Positions 8,324 to 15,076 are shown, counted from the first letter of the stretch. The stretch: 21,463 bases of DNA from Betaproteobacteria bacterium (GCA_028065725.1 JAPTVL010000034.1:1-21463); one strand, 5' to 3'. Notes: a model not told the origin generated them from the letters alone. Made by a program: numbers and translations.

Positions 8324-8363
8324 GCAATGACTTGTATTTTTGGTGTCAGTGAAGCGCTCGAAG

Positions 8364-8453
8364 CTATGGCACGCGGAGCGTATAAAGGCAGTTATTCAAA
8401 AGGCCGACAACCTTCCGCACGATGCCCTGATCCGATTTGATCGATGCTTCCAT
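8364..8453 (-). pseudogene. Truncated ORF coupled to the trbB stop (lost next gene of the transfer operon)
   Basis: The trbB stop overlaps a new ATG (TGATG, one base shared), and GAGAGGG lies ahead of it at a usable distance. The frame reads MEASIKSDQGIVRKVVG and then changes character (LLNNCLYTLRVP) before a TAG at 8366-8364. In IncP-type systems trbB is followed directly by trbC. No TrbC-like protein with signal peptide and two membrane helices is present. I read this as the start of a gene cut off near 8405 by the insertion or rearrangement that brought in the 5.0-8.3 kb cassette. A chance short frame remains possible. Confidence 0.4.
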
Positions 8454-9403
8454 CAAGCAACCCTCTCGACATGGAACCCGCCACCGGCTGACCAGCCGCG
8501 GACCAGTGAGACTTCCTCGATCCGCCGCCCCTCCGCAGTGCGTTCGATCGACACGACAACATTGACGGCTTCTGCGATCAATTCAGGGTTCGGCGGCACG
8601 CCCGCTTCCTGGATCAGCTGGCCGACACGGATCAGCGCTGCGCTGGCATCGTTGGCATGGACGGTGCCAACCCCGCCTGGGTGGCCCGTATTCCATGCCT
8701 TGAGCAGAGCCAAGGCGCTGCCATCCCGCACCTCGCCCACCACGATACGGTCCGGGCGCAGGCGCATGGTGGCGCGTAGGAGCCTGGTCATGTCGGTGTT
8801 GTCGCTGGTGCGCAGGAACACGACGTTCTCCGCATTGACCTGCAGCTCACGCGTGTCCTCGATCACCACGATGCGATGATCCCGGCTGACCCTGGCCACG
8901 GCGTCCAGAATGGCGTTGGCCAACGTGGTCTTGCCCGTGCCGGTGCCGCCGCTGACCAGAATGTTGCGGCGATCGGCCACCGCGTCTTCGATCGCTTGGC
9001 ATTGCGCATGGGTCATGATGCCCTTGGCGACATAGTCGGCCAAGGTGAAGACCAGCGCCGCCTTTTTCCGCAGCGCAAAGCTCGCACGCTCGACCAAAGG
9101 GGGAATCAGCGCCTCGAAGCGGCTGCCGTCCAAAGGCAGCTCGCATTCGAGAATCGGACGGTCGGGTGTCACCACGGAGTCCAACATGGCAGCGACCGTG
9201 TTGACGATGGTCAGCGCACGCACAGACTCGATGCTGGCAACCCGCTGCATGCCAGCCCCGAGTCGGTCGACCCAGAGCGACCCGTCGGGATTGAGCATGA
9301 TCTCAACCACCTGGGGATCACCCAGAGGATTGAGGATTTCACTGCCCATGGCCCGGCGCAGAGCCTCGCTCTGGCGGTCGTGGACCTGCCGTGCGCCGCT
9401 CAT
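8453..9403 (-). CDS. trbB: TrbB, VirB11-type ATPase of the conjugative type IV secretion system
   Basis: TrbB-family hexameric ATPases sit at the cytoplasmic face of the mating-pair apparatus and drive pilus assembly and DNA transfer. All diagnostic motifs are intact in this 316-residue protein: Walker A GGTGTGKTT (152-160), the Asp box VVIEDTRELQ (179-188), Walker B around RPDRIVVGEVRDG (216-228) and the His box GHPGGVGTVHAN (240-251). The length is normal for the family. The ATG at 9403 overlaps the stop of the upstream 91-residue gene as ATGA, so the two are translationally coupled. A further ATG overlaps the trbB stop, but that frame is broken, and none of trbC to trbL is present in the window. 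The enzyme itself looks functional; the operon around it is not complete here. Confidence 0.95.
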   Translation of the reverse strand: MSGARQVHDRQSEALRRAMGSEILNPLGDPQVVEIMLNPDGSLWVDRLGAGMQRVASIESVRALTIVNTVAAMLDSVVTPDRPILECELPLDGSRFEALIPPLVERASFALRKKAALVFTLADYVAKGIMTHAQCQAIEDAVADRRNILVSGGTGTGKTTLANAILDAVARVSRDHRIVVIEDTRELQVNAENVVFLRTSDNTDMTRLLRATMRLRPDRIVVGEVRDGSALALLKAWNTGHPGGVGTVHANDASAALIRVGQLIQEAGVPPNPELIAEAVNVVVSIERTAEGRRIEEVSLVRGWSAGGGFHVERVA

Positions 9404-9675
9404 CCGCCGCTGGCCTCGCTCGCCGCACCAGTAGCGTCTCCCTCACTGCCGTCTTTGTCCGATGCGGTGACGTCAATCGGCTTCACGCCTCGCCCCGCCA
9501 TCTCGAACAGCTCATCTTGACTGGCCAAGCGCGTGTTTGCCCTGGCCGCGTCCATCATGGATCGGACCAGGCCGGTGGCCGCGCCGCTTTGGGTGTACGC
9601 GCGGACCAGATGTTTCTTTTCGCCGAAGTTCACAACGTACAGCTTCGGTAGAACTTGTTTTGTGGCCTTGGCCAT
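9400..9675 (-). CDS. 91-residue protein encoded immediately upstream of trbB
   Basis: The protein begins MAKATKQVLPKLYVVNF and includes KKHLVRAYTQSGA and VRSMMDAARANTRLASQDEL, with an acidic, disordered tail. I do not recognise a named family. The composition and size would suit a cytoplasmic regulator or T4SS accessory factor. The start is decided by a strong GGAGG four to six bases ahead of the ATG; the frame is open further upstream, but that part lies in a predicted RNA structure. The stop overlaps the trbB start (ATGA), so its translation should set trbB translation. Small regulatory genes are often found at this place ahead of trbB in IncP-like elements, which fits, but function is unproven. 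Confidence 0.7.
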   Translation of the reverse strand: MAKATKQVLPKLYVVNFGEKKHLVRAYTQSGAATGLVRSMMDAARANTRLASQDELFEMAGRGVKPIDVTASDKDGSEGDATGAASEASGG

Positions 9676-9741
9676 GAAACCTCCTGCAATGGGTGATGGG
9701 CAAGCCGCCCACACCTGGATTGCGGCGGAGGTTGCAGGAGG
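9676..9741 (-). promoter_or_regulatory. RNA hairpin that can hide the ribosome binding site of the trbB-linked gene
   Basis: A perfect 10-base inverted repeat, CCTCCTGCAA (9680-9689) and TTGCAGGAGG (9732-9741), is separated by 42 bases. In the minus-strand transcript its second arm contains the GGAGG that serves the gene starting at 9675. A second, inner stem CCGCC/GGGCGG lies in the loop region. Folding would sequester the ribosome binding site and, by coupling, could lower TrbB synthesis. The dyad is seen directly; the regulatory role is inferred. Confidence 0.5.
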
Positions 9742-9834
9742 TGCGACAAGGGAACCGCGGAGAACCCCTGCATAGCGCGGATGCGGAACCGTTCGTCGGC
9801 GAGGCATCGTCGATCGGAGCGAGGTGCCCAGCGA

Positions 9835-10146
9835 TCAGCGCGTAATGGTGTCGGGTGTCGGGCGGAGCCTGACCAGGATGTTGTCGTACAGGGACCGTGC
9901 GCCAGCAGGGTCGCTGTACGGACAACTCTTATCCTGTACGGGAATGACTACGCAACCGACGAACGGGTTGTGATCAAACGCGGTCGACCGCTGATCAAAA
10001 TCCATCAGGAACTGCTCGACAACGACCGGTGGCCGATCACTGGCGCACGCTCGCTGATCGGCGGCAAACGACTGTCGGAGGATAGTGCGTATTCCAGCGC
10101 AAACCCGCCAGCGATTCGGTTCCAAAACCGCCACCGGCGCCGACAT
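9835..10146 (-). CDS. 103-residue protein of unknown function upstream of the trbB pair
   Basis: The frame starts MSAPVAVLEPNRWRV and ends RLRPTPDTITR. Codon choice looks coding, with G or C in most third positions, and motifs such as DFDQRSTAFDHNPFVG and ARSLYDNILV look like a folded soluble protein. No signal peptide or membrane helix is present. AGGA lies about ten bases ahead of the ATG, a moderate ribosome binding site. The same upstream signal and first 15 codons occur in inverted orientation at 20309-20356. That independently supports this ATG as a real start, because the similarity spans both sides of it. It ends 159 bases before the next gene of the operon. I cannot assign a function. 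A longer frame to 10329 exists but has no start signal. Confidence 0.5.
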   Translation of the reverse strand: MSAPVAVLEPNRWRVCAGIRTILRQSFAADQRACASDRPPVVVEQFLMDFDQRSTAFDHNPFVGCVVIPVQDKSCPYSDPAGARSLYDNILVRLRPTPDTITR

Positions 10147-10163
10147 GTCGAAGGTCCTATGTG
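10100..10163 (-). repeat. Inverted partial duplication, copy 1 (left border of the cargo block)
   Basis: The first 47 bases of the gene starting at 10146 match 20309-20355 in opposite orientation at 43 of 47 positions. The leader sequence CATAGGAC is shared exactly, with weaker similarity further upstream. The match stops abruptly after codon 15. The two copies bracket about 10 kb of cargo. Confidence 0.75.
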
Positions 10164-10463
10164 ACTTACTTGCACGTGGCACCGATCGGCGCCGTGAGAG
10201 GCCGGTGATCGGCCTGAGCGGCCATCCGCGTTCGTCGACGAGCAGCCCGCTTTCGGCCAGGAGCGGTCGTTGGCGAAATCGCTCCAGAGCTGACGTTGCG
10301 GCCGGAAGGTACGCCGACAGCCTTCTCATCTTGAAGAATCACCGGTAAGCTCAGCCAATGTGTCGTCCGGCGGTGCGCTGGAATTGGGCGATGAGACAGA
10401 TTGGGCAAACTGTCTCGTTTCGGGCGCTGCTGCGCTTCGACCTTGAAATCGTCCTGACATTCT

Positions 10464-10483
10464 TTTACTCAGTAGTCAGTAAA
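10464..10483. promoter_or_regulatory. TetR-type operator-like palindrome
   Basis: The 20-base sequence TTTACTCAGTAGTCAGTAAA has dyad symmetry in its outer arms (TTTACT/AGTAAA) with a pseudo-symmetric centre. This form is common for operators of TetR-family repressors. No intact TetR gene is in the window. The call rests on form alone. Confidence 0.3.
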
Positions 10484-10559
10484 TAAGGCGACAAAAAAGT
10501 GCTTGGAACCCGCATGAACGCTTGCACTGTTGTCGCCCTACTTATCGTTTGCTGAGTAA
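10465..10559. repeat. Large imperfect inverted repeat of about 36-38 bases per arm
   Basis: The left arm (10465-10502) and right arm (10524-10559) share, in inverted order, TTACTCAG, a TAAG-containing block, GGCGACAA and AGTGC, with a 21-base spacer. Blocks of exact identity separated by variable bases look like paired recombinase or regulator sites, or two facing element ends. I cannot match the sequence to a known transposon end. Confidence 0.55.
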
Positions 10560-10749
10560 TGGAGCATGTCAGTCTTCTCGACGTTTCAGCGGCTGCGCGC
10601 AGTCCGGCGCGAGTTCGGGCGCCATGAGCACAAATTTGATCCGGTTGAGCGAACCGGGACAAAGGCACCAAACGTCACTGGAACCTCGCATCTGATCTGC
10701 GATGCTCGGAGACTCCTCTTTTGACACGACCCTCCCTGTTGACCGATTG

Positions 10750-11688
10750 ATGAACACCAACCTGACAGACGACAACGAATCCGAGTCCAGCGCAGAAGAC
10801 CGGGCCGCAGCCGCATCACGCAGCACCTGGGTCAGCGTGGCGGTGAACCTTGGTTTGAGCACGCTGCAAATCCTGGTCGGCCTGCTGGCGAAGTCGCAGG
10901 CCTTGATTGCAGACGGAGTCCACTCACTATCCGACCTGCTGGCCGATTTCATCGTTCTGCTGGCCAGCCACTTCGGCAAGAAGGATGCGGACGCCGACCA
11001 TCCTTATGGCCATCATCGATTCGAGACGGCCGCCTCGCTTGCGTTGGGTGCCTTGCTGCTCGCCGTCGGTATCGGCATGCTCTGGTCCGCGTTTCTCAAG
11101 CTGGAGCACCCTCATACCGTGCCGCAGGTGCACAGTGCCGCACTCTGGGTGGCCGCGACCGCTCTGGTCGCCAAGGAGTTGTTGTTCCGGTACATGCTGG
11201 GCGTGGCCAAGCGCGTGAAGTCGAGCTTGCTGGTTGCCAACGCCTGGCATGCCCGCTCCGATGCCGCATCCTCTTTGGTCGTCGGCATCGGGATCATCGG
11301 CAACCTCGCTGGCTATCCGATCCTGGACCCGATCGCAGCAGCGATTGTCGGATTCATGGTGGGCAAGATGGGCTGGGAGTTCGCCTGGGACGCCCTGCAT
11401 GACCTGATGGATCGCGGAGCCGACGACGACGAGGTCGAAGCGATCCGCCAGACCTTGCTCCAGACAGCGGGCGTCGCCGGCGTTCATGACCTGCGAACCC
11501 GCAAGATGGGCGACATGCTCCTGGTGGATGTGCACCTGGAAGTCGACGCCGCACTCAGCGTCGAAGCCGGGCATGACATCGCCGTCGAAGCCCGCCGCCA
11601 GGTCATGCAGCGACATCGCGTCCTCAACGTCATGACGCATATTGATCCGTGGCGACGCCCAGATCTGGATCACGCGTTGACACACTGA
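10750..11688 (+). CDS. Cation diffusion facilitator (CDF) family metal efflux transporter
   Basis: CDF proteins are proton-driven exporters of Zn2+, Co2+, Fe2+ or Mn2+ from the cytoplasm. This 312-residue protein has the six-helix arrangement and both metal-site motifs: H58-x3-D62 (ADGVHSLSDLLAD, helix 2) and H167-x3-D171 (NAWHARSDAASS, helix 5). It also has the family's HPYGHHRFE segment after helix 2. The H/D pair in both helices is usual for zinc-type members, while FieF-like iron exporters have D in helix 2. The C-terminal cytoplasmic domain (about 215-300) has the normal HDLRTRKMG and VDVHLEVD strands. I chose the ATG at 10750 because homologues begin just before the RSTWVSVAVN segment; the frame also allows 10702, and neither has a good ribosome binding site. 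It stands 545 bp ahead of the divalent-cation uptake operon on the same strand. Confidence 0.88.
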   Translation: MNTNLTDDNESESSAEDRAAAASRSTWVSVAVNLGLSTLQILVGLLAKSQALIADGVHSLSDLLADFIVLLASHFGKKDADADHPYGHHRFETAASLALGALLLAVGIGMLWSAFLKLEHPHTVPQVHSAALWVAATALVAKELLFRYMLGVAKRVKSSLLVANAWHARSDAASSLVVGIGIIGNLAGYPILDPIAAAIVGFMVGKMGWEFAWDALHDLMDRGADDDEVEAIRQTLLQTAGVAGVHDLRTRKMGDMLLVDVHLEVDAALSVEAGHDIAVEARRQVMQRHRVLNVMTHIDPWRRPDLDHALTH

Positions 11689-11704
11689 TCTGCCCGTTGC
11701 ATGG

Positions 11705-11734
11705 CCGCACCAATCACAGCGCAACACGGTGCGG
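11705..11734 (+). terminator. Stem-loop after the efflux gene, possible weak terminator
   Basis: A perfect seven-base stem, CCGCACC (11705-11711) and GGTGCGG (11728-11734), begins 17 bases after the CDF stop. No run of T follows, so intrinsic termination would be weak. It may instead protect the 3' end of the message. Confidence 0.35.
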
Positions 11735-11740
11735 CAGCAC

Positions 11741-11770
11741 TTGACCTTTCTCGCACGCGCCAATTAAACT
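11741..11770 (+). promoter_or_regulatory. Candidate sigma-70 promoter for the divalent-cation operon
   Basis: TTGACC (11741-11746) and TAAACT (11765-11770) are separated by 18 bases. They stand ahead of the structured leader and the coupled upstream ORF. An AAAC ... GTTT partial dyad (11766-11780) overlaps the -10 region and could be an operator. Motif match only. Confidence 0.35.
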
Positions 11771-11850
11771 TAAAAGGTTTTCGTTTTTGGCCGTATCCCG
11801 GCTCAAACCCACCCCATGGACAGTGACAGTTGTCGATCAGTGAAGTGAAC

Positions 11851-11932
11851 GCCTGAAGGCTCTCGACAGCAGACCTGTTCCCGCTGCCGCCGCCCTCAGG
11901 CTGGCGGTAGCCTCTGGATGAGTTCCTCATCC
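11851..11932 (+). ncRNA. Structured 5' leader ahead of the NRAMP-like operon, possible metal-responsive RNA
   Basis: An eight-base stem forms between CTGCCGCC (11884-11891) and GGCGGTAG (11903-11910), with one G-U pair. Its loop contains TCAGGC (11896-11901). That hexamer is exactly complementary to GCCTGA at 11851-11856, so a pseudoknot or alternative pairing is possible. A second hairpin follows, GGATGAG (11916-11922) with CTCATCC (11926-11932). Leader RNAs of this kind often control divalent-cation transporter genes (Mg2+ M-box, Mn2+ yybP-ykoY). I could not fit either consensus convincingly. The pairings are seen in the sequence; a sensing role is inferred from position. Confidence 0.4.
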
Positions 11933-12030
11933 TTGTGCTCCCCCCTCTTCGTGTGAGTTGTCACGCAAGCCGCGTTGGCTGTGCTTGCGTGCATCGTTTG
12001 TTATTCCGTCCTGCACGAACGGAGGAAGTC

Positions 12031-12237
12031 ATGTTTTTTGCCTTTCAGAACCTCTTGGCCCGCTTGCGGCCCTGCCGCAGCGCGCAGCCCCTTGCCGCAT
12101 CCCGCATCGTTCCATCCGGGACAGATCCCGTGCACATCAGCCTGATGGATGTGCGCCTGGCTTCGGTCGGTATCGTCCTGGCGCATCGTGGTCAAACCCA
12201 GGGTCACAGCACCTTGAACCGGGGAGGTCGGCCATGA
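12031..12237 (+). CDS. 68-residue upstream ORF translationally coupled to the NRAMP-like gene
   Basis: A strong GGAGGAAG five bases ahead of the ATG marks a genuine start. The frame begins MFFAFQNLLARLRPCR and ends HSTLNRGGRP. Its stop overlaps the transporter start as ATGA, so ribosomes finishing here can restart on the transporter. The product is basic, with no convincing membrane helix, and matches no family I know. The size, position and coupling fit a leader peptide whose translation tunes transporter expression; leader ORFs control Mg2+ transporters in enteric bacteria (mgtL, corL). It could also be a small functional protein. Confidence 0.55.
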   Translation: MFFAFQNLLARLRPCRSAQPLAASRIVPSGTDPVHISLMDVRLASVGIVLAHRGQTQGHSTLNRGGRP

Positions 12238-13616
12238 ACACCGAAGTCGCGACCCTCGATCCCAAGCTGTGCCCGGACTGCCCCCCGCTGCCAGAGAACC
12301 TGGAACAGCGCCTTCGCGACCGTCTGTATCTGGATGCCTTGCGCAGCGCAAAGCAGAACTGGCGGACCCGACTCGCCCTGGGACTGGCGCTGATCGGGCC
12401 GGGCGTGCTGGTCATGCTCGGTGACAACGATGCTGGCGGCGTCGTGACCTACGCCCAGACCGGCGCGACCTACGGGCTGGGCATCTTCCTGCCCATGATG
12501 ATTCTTCTGGGTTTCGTCGCCTATGTGGTGCAGGAGATGACCGTGCGCCTGGGCGCGGTCACCCGCCGCGGCCACGCCGAGCTGATCTGGAAGCGCTACG
12601 GTGCCTTCTGGGGGTGGTTTTCGCTCATCGATCTGGTGGTGGCCAATGTGCTGACCCTGATGACCGAGTTCATCGGCATCCGCCTGGGCGGTCAGGCCCT
12701 GGGGCTATCGGCGTGGCTGACAGTGCCGGCCTCACTGCTGTTCATCACCTATGTCCTGGTGTTTCTGCGGTACTGGACCTGGGAGCGGATTTCGCTGTTC
12801 ATCGCGGTGTTCAACCTGATCTTTGTGCCGCTCGCCCTGTTTTCGCACCCGAACTGGCATGCGGTCGCGCAGACCTTTGTGGGGCACGGCTGGATCGTGC
12901 CGGGCGGCTTCCTGTCGCTCACCTTCCTGATCCTGATCTCGGCCAACATCGGCACCACCATCGCGCCATGGCAGCTGTTCTTCCAACAGTCGTGCGTCGT
13001 GGACAAAGGTCTGTTGCCACAAGACATTCGTGCAGGTCGCCGCGATCTGATGCTCGGCATCATCGGCATGGTGCTGGTGGCCATGGCCATCATCATCCTG
13101 GCGGCGCAGACCCTCAAGGGCGTGCCCAATGTGCAGAATGTCGATGCCGATATGGTGCTGCATGCCATTCGCAGCAAACTGGGCGACGGCATGATGGCCT
13201 TGTTTGCCCTGGGTCTGATGGAAGCCGGGCTGATTGCCTCCATCGTGATCACGGCCAGCAGCGCCTGGGCAATCGGCGAAGCCTTTGACATCGATCGCTC
13301 GATCAACGCGCCCCCGCGCAAGGCCATCGGTTTTTATCTGCCCGCGATCCTCGGCACGGCCGTGGCGGCCATCGCGGTGATGATTCCGAACCTGCCCCTG
13401 GGTTTTCTGAACCTGAGCGTGCAGGTGATTGCCACGGTGTTCATGCCCGCGGCCATGCTGTTCCTGCTGATGCTGCTCAACGACCGTGAGCTCATGGGCG
13501 ACCAGGTCAATTCGCCGCGGCGCAACGCGGTGTCCATTGCCATCATGGTGGGCTTGATTGTGTGCAACGGCCTCTATGGTGTGGCCACTTTGTTTCCCCA
13601 TGTCTTTGGAGGATGA
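12234..13616 (+). CDS. NRAMP (SLC11)-like divalent cation transporter with altered metal site
   Basis: The 460-residue inner-membrane protein has about eleven predicted helices and aligns with NRAMP transporters, which take up Mn2+ or Fe2+ with protons. The helix 1 signature normally reads DPGN; here it is D66-A-G-G69, so the aspartate is kept and the asparagine lost. The helix 6 signature MPH is A244-P-W here (TTIAPWQLFF), so both the methionine and the histidine are replaced. The methionine is known to favour soft transition metals over Mg2+ and Ca2+. Its loss suggests a Mg2+-type substrate, as in NRAMP-related magnesium transporters; that is inference. The cytoplasmic N-terminus carries CPDC (13-16), a possible metal ligand. 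The ATG at 12234 has GGGGAGG seven bases ahead and overlaps the upstream ORF stop. The small membrane-protein gene follows after three bases, then the porin and MgtC genes. Confidence 0.82.
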   Translation: MNTEVATLDPKLCPDCPPLPENLEQRLRDRLYLDALRSAKQNWRTRLALGLALIGPGVLVMLGDNDAGGVVTYAQTGATYGLGIFLPMMILLGFVAYVVQEMTVRLGAVTRRGHAELIWKRYGAFWGWFSLIDLVVANVLTLMTEFIGIRLGGQALGLSAWLTVPASLLFITYVLVFLRYWTWERISLFIAVFNLIFVPLALFSHPNWHAVAQTFVGHGWIVPGGFLSLTFLILISANIGTTIAPWQLFFQQSCVVDKGLLPQDIRAGRRDLMLGIIGMVLVAMAIIILAAQTLKGVPNVQNVDADMVLHAIRSKLGDGMMALFALGLMEAGLIASIVITASSAWAIGEAFDIDRSINAPPRKAIGFYLPAILGTAVAAIAVMIPNLPLGFLNLSVQVIATVFMPAAMLFLLMLLNDRELMGDQVNSPRRNAVSIAIMVGLIVCNGLYGVATLFPHVFGG

Positions 13617-13619
13617 GCC

Positions 13620-13817
13620 ATGAAGCAACTGCATGAATTCGATCCTGCCGACATCCGCCGCCTCATCGAGCGCGAGGGCTGGGAGAAACCCTTGGCGCCT
13701 GTGCAGCGTGTGCGGCTCACGACCCGGCAGCAGGCTGTGTTCTGGGGATTGCGGATCTATGTGATGGTGATGACCGCAGTGGTCGTCTGGGCCTTCCTGC
13801 ACGGCGCCGCCGGCTGA
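13620..13817 (+). CDS. 65-residue single-helix membrane protein in the cation operon
   Basis: The N-terminal 35 residues are soluble and charged (MKQLHEFDPADIRRLI). A single membrane helix at about 40-61 (AVFWGLRIYVMVMTAVVVWAFL) ends almost at the C-terminus. GGAGG stands seven bases before the ATG, and the gene begins three bases after the transporter stop, so it is surely co-expressed. Small one-helix proteins often bind and modulate transporters (MgtS and MntS-type cases are known for Mg2+ and Mn2+). A role as subunit or regulator of the NRAMP-like protein is plausible but inferred from linkage only. Confidence 0.75.
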   Translation: MKQLHEFDPADIRRLIEREGWEKPLAPVQRVRLTTRQQAVFWGLRIYVMVMTAVVVWAFLHGAAG

Positions 13818-13969
13818 CCCTCCCCGGCGCGCATCGCGCGCCCATCTCATCTCCTCTGAACCCGTGTGACGCATTGCGTCGCACGCCGGGGGGCGTGCGC
13901 GCCGCGCGCACGGCCCTGCATCCCGAACCGTCACGATCCCGATCCAGAATCGGGAGGGAAGGACGCATC

Positions 13970-15061
13970 ATGAGCAAATTCCATCTGTTCCTTCTGTATG
14001 TCGTTCTGCTGGCCATCGTGCTCGGCAGCGCGGCGCTGCCCGCCGCCCGTGCGGACGACGGCGCGCTGAGCACAGCGGGCCGACTCGATCTGAACAGCCA
14101 GGCCAATCTCTCGGGTGGGCTGCAAAGCCGCCCGGCATCCTCTGTGCTGTTCCAGTGGGGAGGCAGCCTGGACACGGGAGCCGCCCGGTGGTGGCCCGGT
14201 GGCTTGATCGAGTTCAGCGTCGAGGGGGTGCGCTCTGGTGGCAATTTGCCCGACCGCACCGGGGCGATCCAATACCCGAACAACGAGTGGGCACCCAATT
14301 TCTTGCGCCTGTATCAATTGACCTATCGGCAGCAACTGGGCGCGGCGGCTGTGCGCGTGGGCATCATGGACATCAACCAGTATTTCGAGGCGAGTGACGT
14401 CTCGGATCTGCTGCAAAACAGCTCGTTTGGTCTGGCGCCGAACTTCACCGCAAATTTCAACGACCCTTCATTTCCAAACCCGGGTCTCGGGGCGATGGCG
14501 GAATACCGCTTCACCCCCGCCTGGACGGCACGCGCCGGCATCTGGCAGGGCAACCCGCCGGGGCTGGCTCAGGCGCTGCACCAAGGGGCGCTGTGGATCG
14601 GCGAGGTGCAATGGACCGGGGCGGCGATCCAGGGCGATCAGCCGGCGCAGGACCTCAAGCTCGGCGCCTGGCACTACCGCCAAAGCGATCCGACGATCGG
14701 CCCGACCACCTCTGGCGGTTACCTGGTGGGCGAGACGCGCTGGGCACGCGGTGCCCAGCAATGGGGCGCTTTTGTTCTGGCCGGCACGTCCCCGGCGCAA
14801 GTCAATCTGGTGACGCAGTTTCTGGCGGCAGGGGTTCTGGTGACGGGGCCGTTCGCCAGCCGACCGCAGGACCAGTTCAGCATGGGCGTGAGCCGGGTGA
14901 ATCTGCGCGCGCCGGCAGCGGAGACGGTGCTGGAGCTCGTGTACTCTTGGCAAGTGTCCCCGACCGTGGCGTTGAAGCCCGATGTGCAGCGCTTCTGGCA
15001 TCCGGGAGGCGTCAATCCCAGCGCGCTGGTGGCTGGGCTGCGCCTGCATCTGGCCTTTTGA
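13970..15061 (+). CDS. OprB-family outer-membrane porin
   Basis: The 363-residue precursor has a clear signal peptide (hydrophobic LYVVLLAIVLGSAAL, cleavage expected after ARA at 27). Then follow beta-strand repeats with many aromatic and glycine residues, and a terminal phenylalanine (LHLAF) as used for outer-membrane insertion. Segments such as VRVGIMDINQYF, NPGLGAMAEYRF and AGVLVTGPFASRPQDQFSMG follow the OprB carbohydrate-selective porin pattern. It is shorter than typical OprB proteins (about 400-450). The ATG is set by AAGGA six bases ahead and by the signal peptide. OprB members usually admit sugars. Location between an NRAMP-like transporter and an MgtC protein suggests this one helps divalent cations cross the outer membrane. 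That is a contextual inference. Confidence 0.8.
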   Translation: MSKFHLFLLYVVLLAIVLGSAALPAARADDGALSTAGRLDLNSQANLSGGLQSRPASSVLFQWGGSLDTGAARWWPGGLIEFSVEGVRSGGNLPDRTGAIQYPNNEWAPNFLRLYQLTYRQQLGAAAVRVGIMDINQYFEASDVSDLLQNSSFGLAPNFTANFNDPSFPNPGLGAMAEYRFTPAWTARAGIWQGNPPGLAQALHQGALWIGEVQWTGAAIQGDQPAQDLKLGAWHYRQSDPTIGPTTSGGYLVGETRWARGAQQWGAFVLAGTSPAQVNLVTQFLAAGVLVTGPFASRPQDQFSMGVSRVNLRAPAAETVLELVYSWQVSPTVALKPDVQRFWHPGGVNPSALVAGLRLHLAF

Positions 15062-15076
15062 ATCGTGAGACACAGC

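Larger units (their letters stand above)
10147..10749. other. Intergenic region ahead of the cation efflux gene
   Basis: About 600 bases with no gene I can defend. A minus-strand frame of 44 codons (10460-10326, beginning MSGRFQGRSAAAPE) starts next to a TetR-operator-like palindrome but has no strong ribosome binding site. A large imperfect dyad lies at 10465-10559. Two small hairpins stand nearer the efflux gene: CCGGTT/AACCGG (10641-10657) and GCATC/GATGC (10688-10705). The latter lies where a leader RNA for the efflux gene would be. Confidence 0.5.

Noticed and set aside
8340..8879. A 179-codon plus-strand frame overlapping trbB
   Set aside because: Most of it lies antisense to trbB. The first 35 codons (SKLWHAERIKAVIQK) faintly recall a Ner-like DNA-binding protein, but no start signal or complete domain is present.
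9781..10164. A 127-codon plus-strand frame opposite the 103-residue gene
   Set aside because: The minus-strand frame has a start supported by the inverted duplicate and better codon use; the plus frame has neither.
11851..11932. Identification of the leader as an M-box or yybP-ykoY riboswitch
   Set aside because: Some short stretches recall the M-box (GGCTC, CTGCC), but the order and the conserved core of either class could not be traced, so only a structured leader is claimed.
11958..12233. N-terminal extension of the NRAMP-like frame by 92 codons
   Set aside because: The ATG at 12234 has GGGGAGG at good spacing and overlaps the coupled ORF. The extension has no protein character and overlaps that ORF in another frame.
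12732..13934. A 400-codon minus-strand frame opposite the NRAMP-like gene
   Set aside because: Its translation is H, D, Q and R rich, the known signature of the reverse strand of a membrane-protein gene.
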